Positions 1 to 10,483 of a stretch of DNA of 32,500 nt are shown in pieces (the first letter of the stretch is position 1; every line of letters starts with the position of its first letter). The notes below the pieces were generated by a model, which ran no database searches, was not told the DNA's origin, and saw only the letters and a program-made list of their open reading frames with translations. Source of the stretch: Stramonita haemastoma (taxonomy: Eukaryota > Mollusca > Gastropoda > Neogastropoda > Muricidae); contig CM060325.1 in assembly GCA_030674155.1 (NCBI GenBank), forward strand, positions 25,484,169-25,516,668. The letters are read 5' to 3'. A program made the translations under genes and the position numbers.

Positions 1-9
1 CTCTCTCTC

Positions 10-63
10 TCTCTCCCCAGTATAGCCTCTGTGGTCGGCAGGGCTATAAACAACATGATTGGA
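10..63 (+). mobile_element. Family 4 repeat fragment
   Basis: GCCTCTGTGGTCGGCAGGGC..TATAAAC followed by GATTGGATTGG, a pentamer tail. The same family occurs on the minus strand at 25255-25345, 27366-27510, 27684-27830 and 27990-28145. Confidence 0.55.
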
Positions 64-345
64 TTGGTCTAATGGATGAGATGGGGGAGGTGAAATTTGG
101 CCTCAAACGAGAATCGAACAGGTACATTTTCCACTTTCCTAAGTAGGTGCGTTACCTCTTTAAACCACTGATCAACCTCACGGTTTTTAAAAAAATATTT
201 TTTATTAATTTTTTTTTATCAGTATCTTGCCTCTAGAAGCAAATAACACGAAATATATTTTTTTTGTATACCACTTTATGTCACAGCAGATTTCTCTGCG
301 TGAAATTCGGGCAAGGCTGCGAAGAAGGAAAGGCTGGGCGGGTGG
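64..345 (-). mobile_element. SINE family 3, two fragments
   Basis: 64-172 matches the head side (TGGTCTAATGGATGAG..GCGTTACCTCTTTAAACCAC). 264-345 matches the tail side (CACTTTATGTCACAGCAGAT, CTCTGCGTGAAATTCGGGC). The order is reversed relative to the 10-kb copy, so these are separate insertions. Confidence 0.55.
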
Positions 346-640
346 GTTGGAGCATGTAATACAAACTAGAAGTGCATACTATACAGGTACAAGGCAAGAC
401 GGTGGACAGGAAAGGCAGTCTAACGTGAGTAAGGCAGAATGAAATGAGATTGGGGGTAAGGGGAGGAGGAGGAGGAGGAGGAGGAGGGAGGGGGGGGGGA
501 GGCAACAAAGACGAAACAGAGGGGGAAAATAAAGAGAAAGGGTTTCACACATCAGTTCCAGAAAGCTGAGGATAATATAGACATTTTTGAGTTACATTAC
601 AATTACAACCTTTGTTAATACCACGCCCTGGGGCATCCAC

Positions 641-700
<60 letters not shown>

Positions 701-742
701 GGGAGAAGAGAGGAGGAGAGGAGAGAGAGAGAGAGGGGGAGG

Positions 743-805
<63 letters not shown>

Positions 806-830
806 AGAGAGAGAGAGAGAGAGAGAGAGG
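641..830. repeat. (GA)n compound microsatellite
   Basis: Nearly continuous GA with GG and AGG interruptions. Open frames of Arg/Glu or Ser/Leu here are artefacts. Confidence 0.97.
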
Positions 831-964
831 ATGGCATACTGACAGTCCCAGTCTTCGCCATCTCACATTGATACCAAACTCTAAACGGTACAGACTCCTT
901 GTTTGGTGCCTAAATCCATCTTCGTCTCTATGATAACCTGGTAAGGCTTGTATCTCGGAGATTG

Positions 965-965
<1 letters not shown>

Positions 966-1036
<71 letters not shown>

Positions 1037-1263
1037 CATCAGCCTTAGAGATTCTGAATTCACTCTTCAGTTCCTTCTATCCTTGCTTTGTCGCTTTGAC
1101 CTTTTCCCCGATTCAAGTTCGCCCCAGCGTCAGTCAGCCATTCATCCGAACACGCGCTCTCTCCTCTGTCTCTCTCTCTGTCTCTCTCTCTGTCTCTCTC
1201 TCTCGTCTGTCTTTCCTGTCTTCTCCGTTCTTCGTCCTCTCTCTCATCCTCTCTCATCCTCAA

Positions 1264-1296
<33 letters not shown>

Positions 1297-1300
1297 TCAA
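966..1300. repeat. (CT)n microsatellites
   Basis: CT runs at 966-1033, 1165-1205 and 1264-1291. The sequence between them is unassigned. Confidence 0.93.
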
Positions 1301-1379
1301 AGCCTTCCAAGGCTCGAACATCGAATGGTATTAGAGAAAGAAAACGTTTCTCTAAGCACCTGTCGGCCGAACTCCTAAA

Positions 1380-2050
1380 ACACATCACCTCCACCCATCA
1401 CACACACACCACCACAATGACACCCAAAGCACCAACACAAACACATCAAGTAATTAAGAAAGAAAACGTAAACATACCAAACACATGATCTATACCACGT
1501 CCAAAAACCACAAAAGTGAAAGAAACTTACTTCTCACTCTCCAAAAAATATCAGACACTGTATACACACAACACACACACAACACACACACCAACACACA
1601 ACATACAAGTAGTAGTAGGCTTTGTAAATTACCCCTAGGCCTACTAGCTAGCTAGCGCTGGTGAGCATGATGGATGGATAGATAGATGGTGGGGGGGGGG
1701 GGAAAGGAAAGAGTGGTGAGGGGGCGTTGGCACAGGAGACAGACAATAAGCAAAGAACACACGCACGCACGACACTGCAATCTGCCACACACACATCACA
1801 CGCACAACACACAACACACACAAAGACTGACGCGCGGCCCGGCAGCTACGCTGAGGACACACAACATAAACAACAACACGCAACACACACACAACAACAA
1901 ACACACAGCACGGCACAGGAACACTGCCCAAATCGCAGCTGAAAGCACAAGAACGCACACACACACACACACACAGCACAGCCCGCACGCTCTACACACA
2001 CACATCACACCCCACACAACACACACACGTAACACGAAACCTTCCAAATA
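1380..2050. repeat. Cryptic CA/AAC-rich region
   Basis: Degenerate CACA, AACA and CGCA words, a GGATAGAT run and poly-G (1690-1702). No convincing gene seen. Confidence 0.8.
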
Positions 2051-2187
2051 AGGCTGGCGACCGCAAGTAAGCCATGGCTAGTCACAACACAACCCCGTAA
2101 GTTTGGTAAAGGGGCCCCTAGCCTAGCTACCTGTGCTAGCCTAGCCTAAGCCTAGTAGTAGTGGTAATGGTGGTAATAGGCCCTGCA

Positions 2188-2820
2188 TGTGTGTGTGTGT
2201 GTGTGTGGTGGAGGAAGGGGGGGGGGGTAGGTGGGTGCGTGGTGGGGGGGGGGGGAAGAGAGAGAGAGAGAGAACAGAGACAGGAAGAGGATAGAAACAC
2301 AGGGTGGAAAAGAGAATAAGAAAAAAAACCCGGTAACGTTCACAAACACACACACAAAACCCCAACCCCAAAACGATTGTCTCACCTGAATGGCAGCAAC
2401 GTAGGCAGTAGCAGCAGCAGCAGCAGCAGCAACAGCAGTAACAACAACAGCAGCAGCAGAGAGAGATGCCGTCTTTCACGGCGGCCATTGTGGCGGAAGC
2501 CGAAGAGAGTGACCCAATGCACCCTCTCTCTCTCCTCCTCCTCCTTCCTCCCTCCCCTCCCCTCCCCCCCCCCCCCCCCACACCCCTCCTACATCTCTGC
2601 ACGGCTGCTGCTGCTGCTGCTGCTGTTGCCTCCGTCCCACCCCATCATCCCCACCACCAACCTAACTACCTACTACTACCTCCACCCTCGTTCCCTGTGT
2701 GTGTGTGTGTGTGTGTGTGTGGTGTAGGCTAGACTGGTGCGGTGTAGCAGTGCGGTTCATGGCTGACTCGTATGCGGCTGGCAGTAGGCTAGGCTAGGCT
2801 AGGCCTATACGATGTGTCAC

Positions 2821-2850
<30 letters not shown>
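2188..2850. repeat. Cluster of short microsatellites
   Basis: GT (2188-2206), poly-G (2217-2255), GA (2256-2276), CAG (2409-2459), poly-C (2566-2579), CTG (2606-2627), TG (2697-2722), AGGCT (2786-2803) and GA (2821-2846), within one unusually GC-rich patch. Confidence 0.9.
2386..2500 (-). promoter_or_regulatory. Possible first exon or promoter patch with CAG/CTG repeats
   Basis: The minus strand reads CTTCCGCCACAATGGCCGCC (ATG at 2488, strong start context), then a short frame MAAVKDGISL running into a TGC repeat, and CATTCAG|GTGAG, a good donor, at about 2386. An ETS-like GCGGAAG lies beside the ATG. The opposite strand also has a short open frame (MPSFTAAIVAEAEESD). Poly-Cys is unusual, so coding is doubtful; a CpG-rich 5' end is a fair guess. 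Confidence 0.25.
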
Positions 2851-2851
<1 letters not shown>

Positions 2852-2915
2852 GGCCTATAGGCCTGGGCTAGCGGGCGGGACTGGCGCAGAAGGAAGAAAA
2901 GGATGGATCGATTAG

Positions 2916-3605
2916 AGTAAGTGTGTGATTGTGTTGTGTGTGTTGTGTGTGGGGGGGGGGGATGGTGTGTGTTGTGTTGTGGGTGGGGGGTGTGTGTGTG
3001 TGTGTGTGTGTGTGGGTGTGTGTGTGTGTGTTGTGTTGTGTTGTGGGGGGATGTGAGTGTGTGTTGTGTTGTGGGGGGATGTGTGTGTGTGTTGTGTTGT
3101 GGGTGGGGGGATGTGTGTGTGTGTGTGTTGTGTTGTGGTGGGTGTGGGATGTGTGTGTTTGTGTGTTGTGTTGTGTGTTTGTGTGGGGATGTGGGTTGTG
3201 GGGGGGATGTTGTGTGTGTGTGGGGGGGAGTGGGGTATTTGTGTGTATGTGTGTGTATATGTGTGTTGAGGGGGGAGTGTGTGTGTTGTGTGTGTGTGTG
3301 ACTATATTTTTATTTCTGTGAAATTCTGTGTATGAACGTATTTTGTAATGCAAATTTTTTGTTACAGTTGATTTTGTTTGTTTGAAATCCTCATGCCAAG
3401 AGGGGTCAAAGGCGATTAAATCTTGATCTTGAATCTTGTGTGGGTGGTGTGATGTGTGTGTGTATTGGGGGATGTGTTGTGCTGTGGGGGAGGGGGATTT
3501 GTGTGATGTGTGTGTGGAGGGGGGTGTGGGAGTGTGGTGTGTGTTGTGGGGGGGATGGGGGGGGGGTGTTTTGGGAGGGGGAATGCGTGTGGAGGGGGGA
3601 CATGG

Positions 3606-3673
<68 letters not shown>

Positions 3674-3683
3674 GTGTGTGTGG
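2916..3683. repeat. TG-rich array
   Basis: Cryptic GTGTG/GGGG repeats, ending in about 40 pure TG units (3607-3681). A 136-bp insertion at 3301-3436 divides it. Confidence 0.95.
3301..3436 (+). mobile_element. Short insertion inside a TG array, LINE-tail-like
   Basis: About 136 bp of ordinary sequence interrupts a TG-rich array. It ends GGCGATTAAATCTTGATCTTG, an ATCTTG-repeat tail like those of some non-LTR elements, and has TG repeats directly on both sides. It is probably a very 5'-truncated LINE or a SINE. Confidence 0.45.
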
Positions 3684-3748
3684 ACATCCCAAATCAGGGT
3701 AAGGGCCAGATTTGCCAGTAATGATCTGTAACCCTTGGAGATAAAGAC

Positions 3749-3845
3749 TCTCTCTCTCTCTCTCTCTCTAAATATATATTATTTATAAATATATTATTAT
3801 TATATATATATATATATATTATATATATATATATATATATATTAT
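3749..3845. repeat. (CT)n then (TA)n
   Basis: A short CT run followed by AT dinucleotides. Confidence 0.93.
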
Positions 3846-4020
3846 ACATTAATCACACATACACCCACACACGTCATTATCTGTGACCGCCCCCAGTGCA
3901 AACTGATGGTATCATTGATTTAAATGCGAGAGCTTTTTTTTTTTTTTCAATACTCCGTTCAGCAAATTTATGGTTGAGACCTCATCATAATACGGTTATT
4001 TACTTAAGAAAAAAATAAAG

Positions 4021-4345
4021 TAGGGGAAAAAACAAGTGCAGGTAACCAGTTACAACTTTATTTTCATCAGATAAATGATTTTTCTTGAGGAAAAGTAGTG
4101 GAGGAAAACGAGTGTAGGTAACCACGTACAACTTTTCAATCATTTTTAAAATGACTAATCAAAGATTGCTTTTTTCAAAAAACGTTAAAAAATAAACTCT
4201 GGGAAATAATGTCTATCAATGCAGCATTTAGGCATTTTTGAGTAAGAGCCATGCCTTTGGCCTGACCTGACTGAGTTTTGGCTCCTAGATGAGCCTTCAT
4301 CAGAGGTCCGATGGTGATTGAAGCTTCACCTGCAGTGGTATCTTA
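4021..4345 (+). repeat. Dispersed repeat family 6, copy in inverted relation to 9.5 kb
   Basis: GTGCAGGTAACCAGTTACAA (4036-4055) and a second version at 4111-4130 are followed by GCAGCATTTAGGCATTTTTG and CATGCCTTTGGCCTGACCTG. The same order occurs in reverse at 9487-9745. The duplicated front part is specific to this copy. Confidence 0.65.
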
Positions 4346-4568
4346 CGAGGAGACGCTTTTCATAACTTAAAAGTATCAATTGCATTCACAAGAATATATG
4401 ATATCCCTGTGGCCATTTTTTTTCTTTTTAGCCGTCATCCAAACACGACAATAAAAACGATTTTTGTCAAAGATTCGAGAGAAGAAAAAAAATCCATTGC
4501 AATATAAAATTTTAAAGGCAGCATTTGAGACATTTTTATTTCTGTCTTGCTAACGATCATCTGTTGAT

Positions 4569-4788
4569 CAAAATGTCAAAGTAAAGGTGTCCCATAACCT
4601 TTGTGGTCGTAGGGGGGCGAGGCGTCAGAGACCTCACCTTCGCAAGGGGCTAGCATGTTGAGGGCGGCGCCCATCTCCTCTCCCTTGTTGCTTTACTTTC
4701 CCTGACCCTAAAGAGGGCAGGTGCCTATTTGCAGCTGGGTGAACTAGGGGAACTGTACTGAAGCCAAGGCGCGTAAACGGTCACCCAT
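4569..4788 (-). mobile_element. SINE family 1 copy, 5'-truncated, with direct repeats
   Basis: Family 1 is marked by GGCGCCGCCCTCAATATGCT and a 3' end GGTTATGGGACACCTTTACC on its own strand. This minus-strand copy lacks the tRNA-like head. CATCTGTTGAT flanks it at 4558-4568 and 4786-4796, the right copy overlapping the end of the SINE by a few bases. Confidence 0.8.
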
Positions 4789-4910
4789 CTGTTGATTATG
4801 TTAAAAAAAACACAACAACCCCAAACCCCAATAAATAACCCAACGACAACAAAAAAGTATCATACACACCGCAATCTGTCATGGCATGCAGGCGCCTTGA
4901 ATCTGCGGGC

Positions 4911-5095
4911 AGTGGGATGGGATTGGCCTCGTGGTTAGAGCGTGTGGCTCCTGATCTGACGGGCCGGGATCGAACCTGGGTTCCAGCCACCATCGAGATG
5001 TCCGTTCAAGGGGATTTTTAAAAATATATATTTGCCTGGAACGAACTAACATCAGTACCGACTCCACTCTCCTTAAAAGTCCTGTTATGAAAATA
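4911..5095 (+). mobile_element. SINE family 2, head portion
   Basis: Family 2 has a tRNA-like head, a middle containing GTGCGAACGCACGCAGAACA and a 3' end reading GATAATGGAATAAG on the opposite strand. Here only the head (A-box TGGCCTCGTGG, B-box GGGATCGAACC) and the first body part (AACATCAGTACCGACTCCAC) are present. Confidence 0.65.
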
Positions 5096-5372
5096 ACATT
5101 GAGCAATATTTGTGTCACTGATCTGTTGAACAACAGATATTTTATTGAGAAATATCTTTTGGTATCATGTATTGACCTCTAGGTGCCTCTGACAAACTCC
5201 CAGTCGGAGCTGTCCACTCGACTTCAGTTGAAATGCAGAGAAGGGAGACAAATATTTCGAAACGGCCGATTCTCTCCCTTTGTATGTATATGGGAGGCAG
5301 TTGACACTCATCGGCGAAAGACACACGTTGTGTTCATTATTTAGTTTATTTTTTTTACGAATTTGTTTTCTA

Positions 5373-5611
5373 TATTCTTTTATTTCAAGAATAATTATTC
5401 ATGTGCTTTTTTTTTTAACATCCAGTCCCTATGTGTATGCACATTTTGTAAATTTTGGCATACATTCCCACCGGGCACACAAAACGGAAGGGTGTGCGCA
5501 AGATGTTCTGCACGCGTTCGCATACGGGACTTCGGTTTACAGTCTCATCTGAAAGACTTTTGTTATTAACTGGACTTTTGTTATTAACTCCACAGGTAAA
5601 AATCCCTGTAT
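5373..5611 (-). mobile_element. SINE family 2, degraded copy
   Basis: It has the tail (CTTTTATTTCAAGAATAATT), ACATCCAGTCCC and TGCGCAAGATGTTCTGCACG in family order. The head is missing and ACTTTTGTTATTAACT is duplicated near the right end. Confidence 0.7.
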
Positions 5612-5639
5612 GTGGTGTGTGTGTGTGAGAGAGAGAGAG

Positions 5640-5691
<52 letters not shown>

Positions 5692-5845
5692 ACGCGCGCA
5701 GAGGGAAGTATAAACCGATGTCCTGTGTGGGAACACACGCAGAACATCTTGCACACACATTAAAAGTGGAGTCGGCACTGATAATCCAGCGTGCGCGCGC
5801 GCATGCGTGTGTGTGTGGTGCGCGTGCGTGCGCGCGTTTTGGTGT
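5611..5845. repeat. TG and CG/TG alternating tracts
   Basis: (TG)n at 5641-5690 and mixed GCGCGC/TGTG at 5790-5845, around a SINE fragment. Confidence 0.9.
5704..5790 (+). mobile_element. SINE family 2 fragment
   Basis: AACACACGCAGAACATCTTG and GTGGAGTCGGCACTGATAAT are family 2 middle segments, here out of their usual order; it is a rearranged fragment between microsatellites. Confidence 0.45.
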
Positions 5846-6156
5846 GTGCTAGTGTGTGTGTGCGTACGTGAAGTCAGAATTTTATTTATAGATGGCACGC
5901 TGAGTAAACAATACATTTGCTTTTTTTTCAACAAGCCATCTATCTAGGAAAAAAACCCAACACCACCCCAAAAAAACCCACAAACAAACAGAGATAAAAC
6001 AGCAAGCAAACAAGCAAAAAACAACAAAAAACCACCCCCAAGATATATAACATTAGTTCGACAACTCATAACAATAAAATACACTCAAAAAGGAACTAAA
6101 AATGTAATGATAACAATAACACTAATAACAAATTATAAGATAATGCACTGTAACAC

Positions 6157-6158
<2 letters not shown>

Positions 6159-6195
<37 letters not shown>

Positions 6196-6215
6196 CCCCC
6201 CACGCACACACACAC

Positions 6216-6304
<89 letters not shown>

Positions 6305-6321
6305 CACACACACACACACTC
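6159..6321. repeat. (CA)n-(CT)n-(CA)n compound microsatellite
   Basis: Pure dinucleotide runs with one C-run. Confidence 0.97.
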
Positions 6322-7017
6322 TCTGTAAAGAAATCAACATACAAAAAAACAAAGGAAAACCCCCCAAGAAAAAACAGGAACAGAACACCATGCAAATTTT
6401 ATTTCCATTTCAGAACAATCAAACCGACCAAAATTTCTGACAAATGAATCAACAATAATGTGATAATGATAATGTTATAATGATAATCATCCATCATCAC
6501 TAAGAGCAGTAATACAACAACAATAAGTAAAAAAGCAATTGAAAAGGACCGGGGCGGGGGGGGGGGGGGGGGGGGGGGGGGGTATCAAGGAGGAAGGGAA
6601 GAACACAAACAATCAAAGAAACAAAAGTAATAATAATGATAATACAAAAACATTTTTTCAAGCAATCAAGAACCCTACATAATAATAATAATAATAAAAC
6701 AAACAAACAAACAAAGCTCACAGTCAACTAAACTATCAACCCCCCCCCCCCCAAAAACACTATCAATTAAAACAGTATTGATAATCCCATCACTAATAAC
6801 ACCGAAAACAACATTCATGATAAAACCTGTTAAATTGGATAAAAGGGAAAAAAAACAAAAAAAAAAGACACCAGGGAAAAAATCATGTCACAATATCATC
6901 ATCACGTCAGCTATTTGCTTTTCTCCTTTGCACAGTTGTTAATTTTTTTTTTTTAATTATCAACGTGCTTGTTTAGACTTACTCACAGGCTTTTAATAGC
7001 ATTAAACAATAGCTTTA
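6322..7017. other. AT-rich region, no gene seen
   Basis: It contains a 28-base poly-G (6555-6582), ATA and CAAA repeats and a poly-C run. No coding or SINE signal recognised. Confidence 0.6.
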
Positions 7018-7023
<6 letters not shown>

Positions 7024-7061
<38 letters not shown>

Positions 7062-7076
7062 CACCCTCTCTCTCTT
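7024..7076. repeat. (CT)n microsatellite
   Basis: A CT run with small interruptions. Confidence 0.93.
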
Positions 7077-7317
7077 CCACATACACACACACAGAGCATG
7101 TAACAGTGCAATATTTCCAGTCTCAGTAAATCCCATCTGAAATATGTTGAAGGGACGCTGATAGTGCCGATGCATTTGTGTTTTAATCATGGTTTATTAA
7201 TTGATTTAGAAGTCAGTTGCTGAACATTTACTGATTAAAGGACTTTTCAGTTGTGTCTTGAACTGATTTTTGTTTTTGATACATTTTAAACTTCTTAGGA
7301 GCTTGTGCACACGCTCG

Positions 7318-7505
7318 GGCGCGCGCGTGTGTGTGTGTGTGGTGTGTGCGTGTGTGGTGTGGTGCGTTGTGTGTGTGTGTGCGTGTGGTGCGTGTGTGTG
7401 TGCGCGCGCGTGCGTGGTGCGTGTGTGTGTGCGTGGTGCGCGCGCGCGCGTGTGTGTGTTGTGCGTGCGTGTGTGTGTATGTGTGTGTGTTGGCGCGCGC
7501 GCGTT
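7318..7505. repeat. Alternating CG/TG tract (Z-DNA prone)
   Basis: About 190 bp of purine-pyrimidine alternation with several CGCGCG runs. Confidence 0.92.
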
Positions 7506-8121
7506 TGCTTAGTGTAACTTTGGTTTGAAGTTATATTGGGATGTTGGAAACAAATATATCTTTCCTACTTTTTCTTCGTGTTTCGTTATAAAAATCTTCA
7601 TCAATGTATGCGCTTCTCAGTGTTGTAATTGTCCTTCGTGTGATAAGTACTTTGAATGGGATGGCACTGAAATGAAATTACGCCTTAAAAAACACAAACA
7701 AACAAACAACAACCCCCCCAAAAAAAACAACAACAAAAAACAACAACAAAAAAACAAACCAACAAAAAAAAAAAAACAGAGAAGAAAACTTCCTTTTTCA
7801 GAAACTTTAAAACGGAATGACAATTCACATACGCATGAGAAAGGAGGACCCCCACCCCCTCTAAAACTCGACATTCCTTCAAAAACAAAACACGAAAGGC
7901 ACTTTTGCAGTCATTTTTAATGTTGTTGTTGATTGTTGTTGTTGTCGTCGTCTATCGCACCTTGATATTACATTCTATTCTCAGGTAGACTGCAATTCTA
8001 AAACATTCTGGAGAAGAAAAAAAATTGGTTTGTATAAAATACAAAACTTATTTCAAAGAGGTGGGCTAAAAAAAAAAAAAAGATAAAAAAGGGGCATTTT
8101 TTTTAGGAATACAAAATCTTT
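7506..8121. other. Unassigned region, A-rich
   Basis: Poly-A/CAAA runs at 7690-7780, otherwise ordinary sequence. Nothing recognised. Confidence 0.5.
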
Positions 8122-8132
8122 AAAGTCTCAAA

Positions 8133-8424
8133 CAGTTAAAGTTAAAGTCTGTCCCGAGCCCAAGGCTCATCAGGCGGTGCTTATCCCGGTTTCTGTGGCG
8201 TTTAAGCGATGAGAGTCATAGACTCTCCCCTGGATAGGACGCCAGTCTATCGCAGGGTTAACCCCCAACACAAGGTTGGTACCCCTTTTACACCTGGGTG
8301 GGGTTAGAAAATAGCCGTAAAGTGCCTTTTCCAAGGGCACAACGCCATAGCCGAAAGCTGGGATCGAACCCGCAACCTTTAGATTACGAGTCCAACGCCC
8401 TAACCACTAGACTACAGCGGCGGC
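8133..8424 (-). mobile_element. SINE with tRNA-Thr-like head, complete with TSD
   Basis: The head at the right end (minus strand) folds like tRNA-Thr: A-box TAGTCTAGTGGTTAGGGC, a seven-base anticodon loop CTCGTAA (anticodon CGT), and B-box GGGTTCGATCCC. The acceptor stem pairs only partly, so it is not a working tRNA. The body has CTTGGAAAAGGCACTTTAC, like the conserved core of several animal SINE superfamilies, and it ends in a (TTTAACT)n tail. AAAGTCTCAAA flanks it exactly at 8122-8132 and 8425-8435. Confidence 0.88.
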
Positions 8425-8435
8425 AAAGTCTCAAA

Positions 8436-8825
8436 AAAGGGCGAGAAATTCATGGGTAACAATGCAAGCATAGCTAAAAAACAGTCAACATGTGAAGAAA
8501 ATAGCGTAAATCTATTATCACAGACATATAAAAACCTTTCCACACCTTCAAAATGTTCACCCGCATATGGACATTTTCATAAAAAAAACACGCAATCAAT
8601 TTAAGAAAACCTACTGAACCCATCGTACAAAGAGTCCAGTTAAGTCAAGTCAAGTAAGTCGAATGTTTATTTCTATTATGAGAGACTGATTGTAGAGAAG
8701 AAATTATAATGATTCTGTTATGAAAAATCGTTGCTCACACTGTACTTTTACAGACACACTAACTAGAATACTTTTTTTTTTTTTTAAAAAAGGCCAACTT
8801 CTCTGTAACCTATTTAGACGAGATC
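8436..8825. other. Unassigned unique-looking sequence
   Basis: No ORF, SINE or tandem repeat recognised apart from short AAGTC words near 8645 and a poly-T. Confidence 0.5.
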
Positions 8826-9145
8826 AAGTCAAATTGGGATGCAATTTTGTTGAACAATATTAAGTCAAAGTGGGACAAAATTTATTTGACGATATCAAGT
8901 CAAAATTGGGACGGAATTTGATTAACGGTAATTATTAAGTCAAAATGGGACAGAATTTGTTATACGATAACTATCAAGTAAAAATGGGGCGGAATTCGTT
9001 ATACGATATCAAGTCAAACTGGGACAGAATTTGTTTGACGATATCAAGTCAAATTGAGACAGAATTTGTTTGACGATATCAAGTCAAATTAGGTCAGAAT
9101 TTGTTAGATGATATCAAATCTTATCGGGACTGAAAATCTATTTCC
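8826..9145. repeat. 35-bp minisatellite, about 8.5 units
   Basis: The consensus is AAGTCAAATTGGGACAGAAT plus TTGTTTGACGATATC. Units from about 8856 are 35-40 bp; the 3' half (9008-9112) holds the most alike units. The period is not a multiple of three and no coding is implied. Confidence 0.9.
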
Positions 9146-9229
9146 AAAACTATTTAGTTATAGACAATAAAAATAAAAAACAAGAAAGCAATACAAAAAG
9201 CAGATAAAAATTTGAAATAACGCCTAGAA

Positions 9230-9230
9230 C

Positions 9231-9273
<43 letters not shown>

Positions 9274-9758
9274 CACAAAGATTCACTAAGTGTGTATTTT
9301 CTTCTATATCTATATTCAGGTGGTTTTTTGTGTGTGTGTGTTGTTTTTTTTTTACATTTTTTTCACACACATTTTCTTTCTTTCTCAATTTTCATTTGTT
9401 TTACTGGCAGCAGTGGTAGGCCACAGGAATATTTACCTATTTCTAAGGCTGCAATGGACACTTCTGAATTGTAAAAAGTGTCTTGCTCTTACCACAGAGG
9501 GTGAGTGAGGTTGCAACCACTGCTGGGACCTCTGAAAAGTGCTCAACCAGGAGCCGAAACTCGAGTCAGGTCAGGCCCAAGGCATGGCCCTTACTCAATA
9601 ACTCCCCAAATGCTGCCTTCAAAGATTTATTATAGTGTTTTTAAAAAAATTTTGTTTGGTTGGTTTTTTTTTTTTAATCTTTAAAAAACATCAATTTTAT
9701 GATGAGAATGAAGTTGTAACTGGTTACCTACACTTGTTTTTCTCCACTATATTTTCTC

Positions 9759-9836
<78 letters not shown>
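9230..9836. repeat. (TA)n microsatellites
   Basis: TA runs at 9230-9270 and 9763-9835, on either side of the inverted family 6 copy. Confidence 0.92.
9487..9745 (-). repeat. Dispersed repeat family 6, inverted copy
   Basis: On the plus strand: CTCGAGTCAGGTCAGGCCCA, AAATGCTGCC and AACTGGTTACCTACACTTG, the reverse complement of the 4.0-kb copy. A poly-T insertion sits in the middle. Confidence 0.65.
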
Positions 9837-9838
<2 letters not shown>

Positions 9839-10057
9839 AGGCAAGAAGGGCGGATATTTCATTGTCGTTTATGTCTAAAGCCATTGAAGCTACAAAGAGG
9901 CAGCAGACAATTCTAAAACAAAGGGAAGGGATAATATAAAAACAAAACAAAACAAAAACAAGCCCCCCACCCCCCCCCCTCCCCCAAACCCAACAAATTA
10001 AAAGTAACAAAATCCATGATGGTTCGGCTTAGCATAAGCACCTAACTTCCATTTTTT

Positions 10058-10483
10058 TGTGTTTACATGTTTACATTTTACACCACTTTAAGTCACAGCA
10101 AATTGCTCTGCGTGAAATTCGGGCTGCTCTCCACAGGGAGAGCATGTCGCTACAAGAGCAGCGCCACCCATTATTTTTTTTTCTATTCCTGTCTGCAACT
10201 TATTTTGTTTCCCTACCAGAGTGGGTTTTTTTTAATACAGGATTTTGCCAGAGACAACTTTCTTGTTGCCGTGGGTTCTTTCACGTGCGCTAAATAGTTT
10301 TGTGTAACACACGGGACCTCGGTTCATCGTCTCATCTGAAAGATTAGCACCCAGACCCCCACTTATGGTCTAATGGATGGGCGGAAAAGTTTTGGGCCCT
10401 AAGGGGCTTTAAACCACCGCACACTCCTACCCAGACTTTTCGCTTTCTAGACAGGCGCGTTACCTCTAGACCACCAAAATAGA
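10058..10483 (-). mobile_element. SINE family 3 copy, tRNA-like head at right
   Basis: The head reads GGTGGTCTAGAGGTAACGCG on the minus strand. The body ends, as seen on the plus strand, in CACTTTAAGTCACAGCAAAT and CTCTGCGTGAAATTCGGGCT, a motif I recognise as common in gastropod genomes. A poly-T stretch interrupts it near 10170. Confidence 0.7.

Noticed and set aside
592..871. Long Arg/Glu and Ser/Leu open frames
   Set aside because: Pure translations of a GA/CT microsatellite in several frames; no start context or splice signal.
2141..2602. Poly-Cys protein on the minus strand
   Set aside because: The Cys run is a CAG/CTG repeat read in one frame and the frame continues into simple repeats; only a short first exon is considered possible.
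8345..8424. Functional tRNA-Thr gene
   Set aside because: The acceptor stem pairs only partly, and the sequence continues into a SINE body and tail with a TSD.
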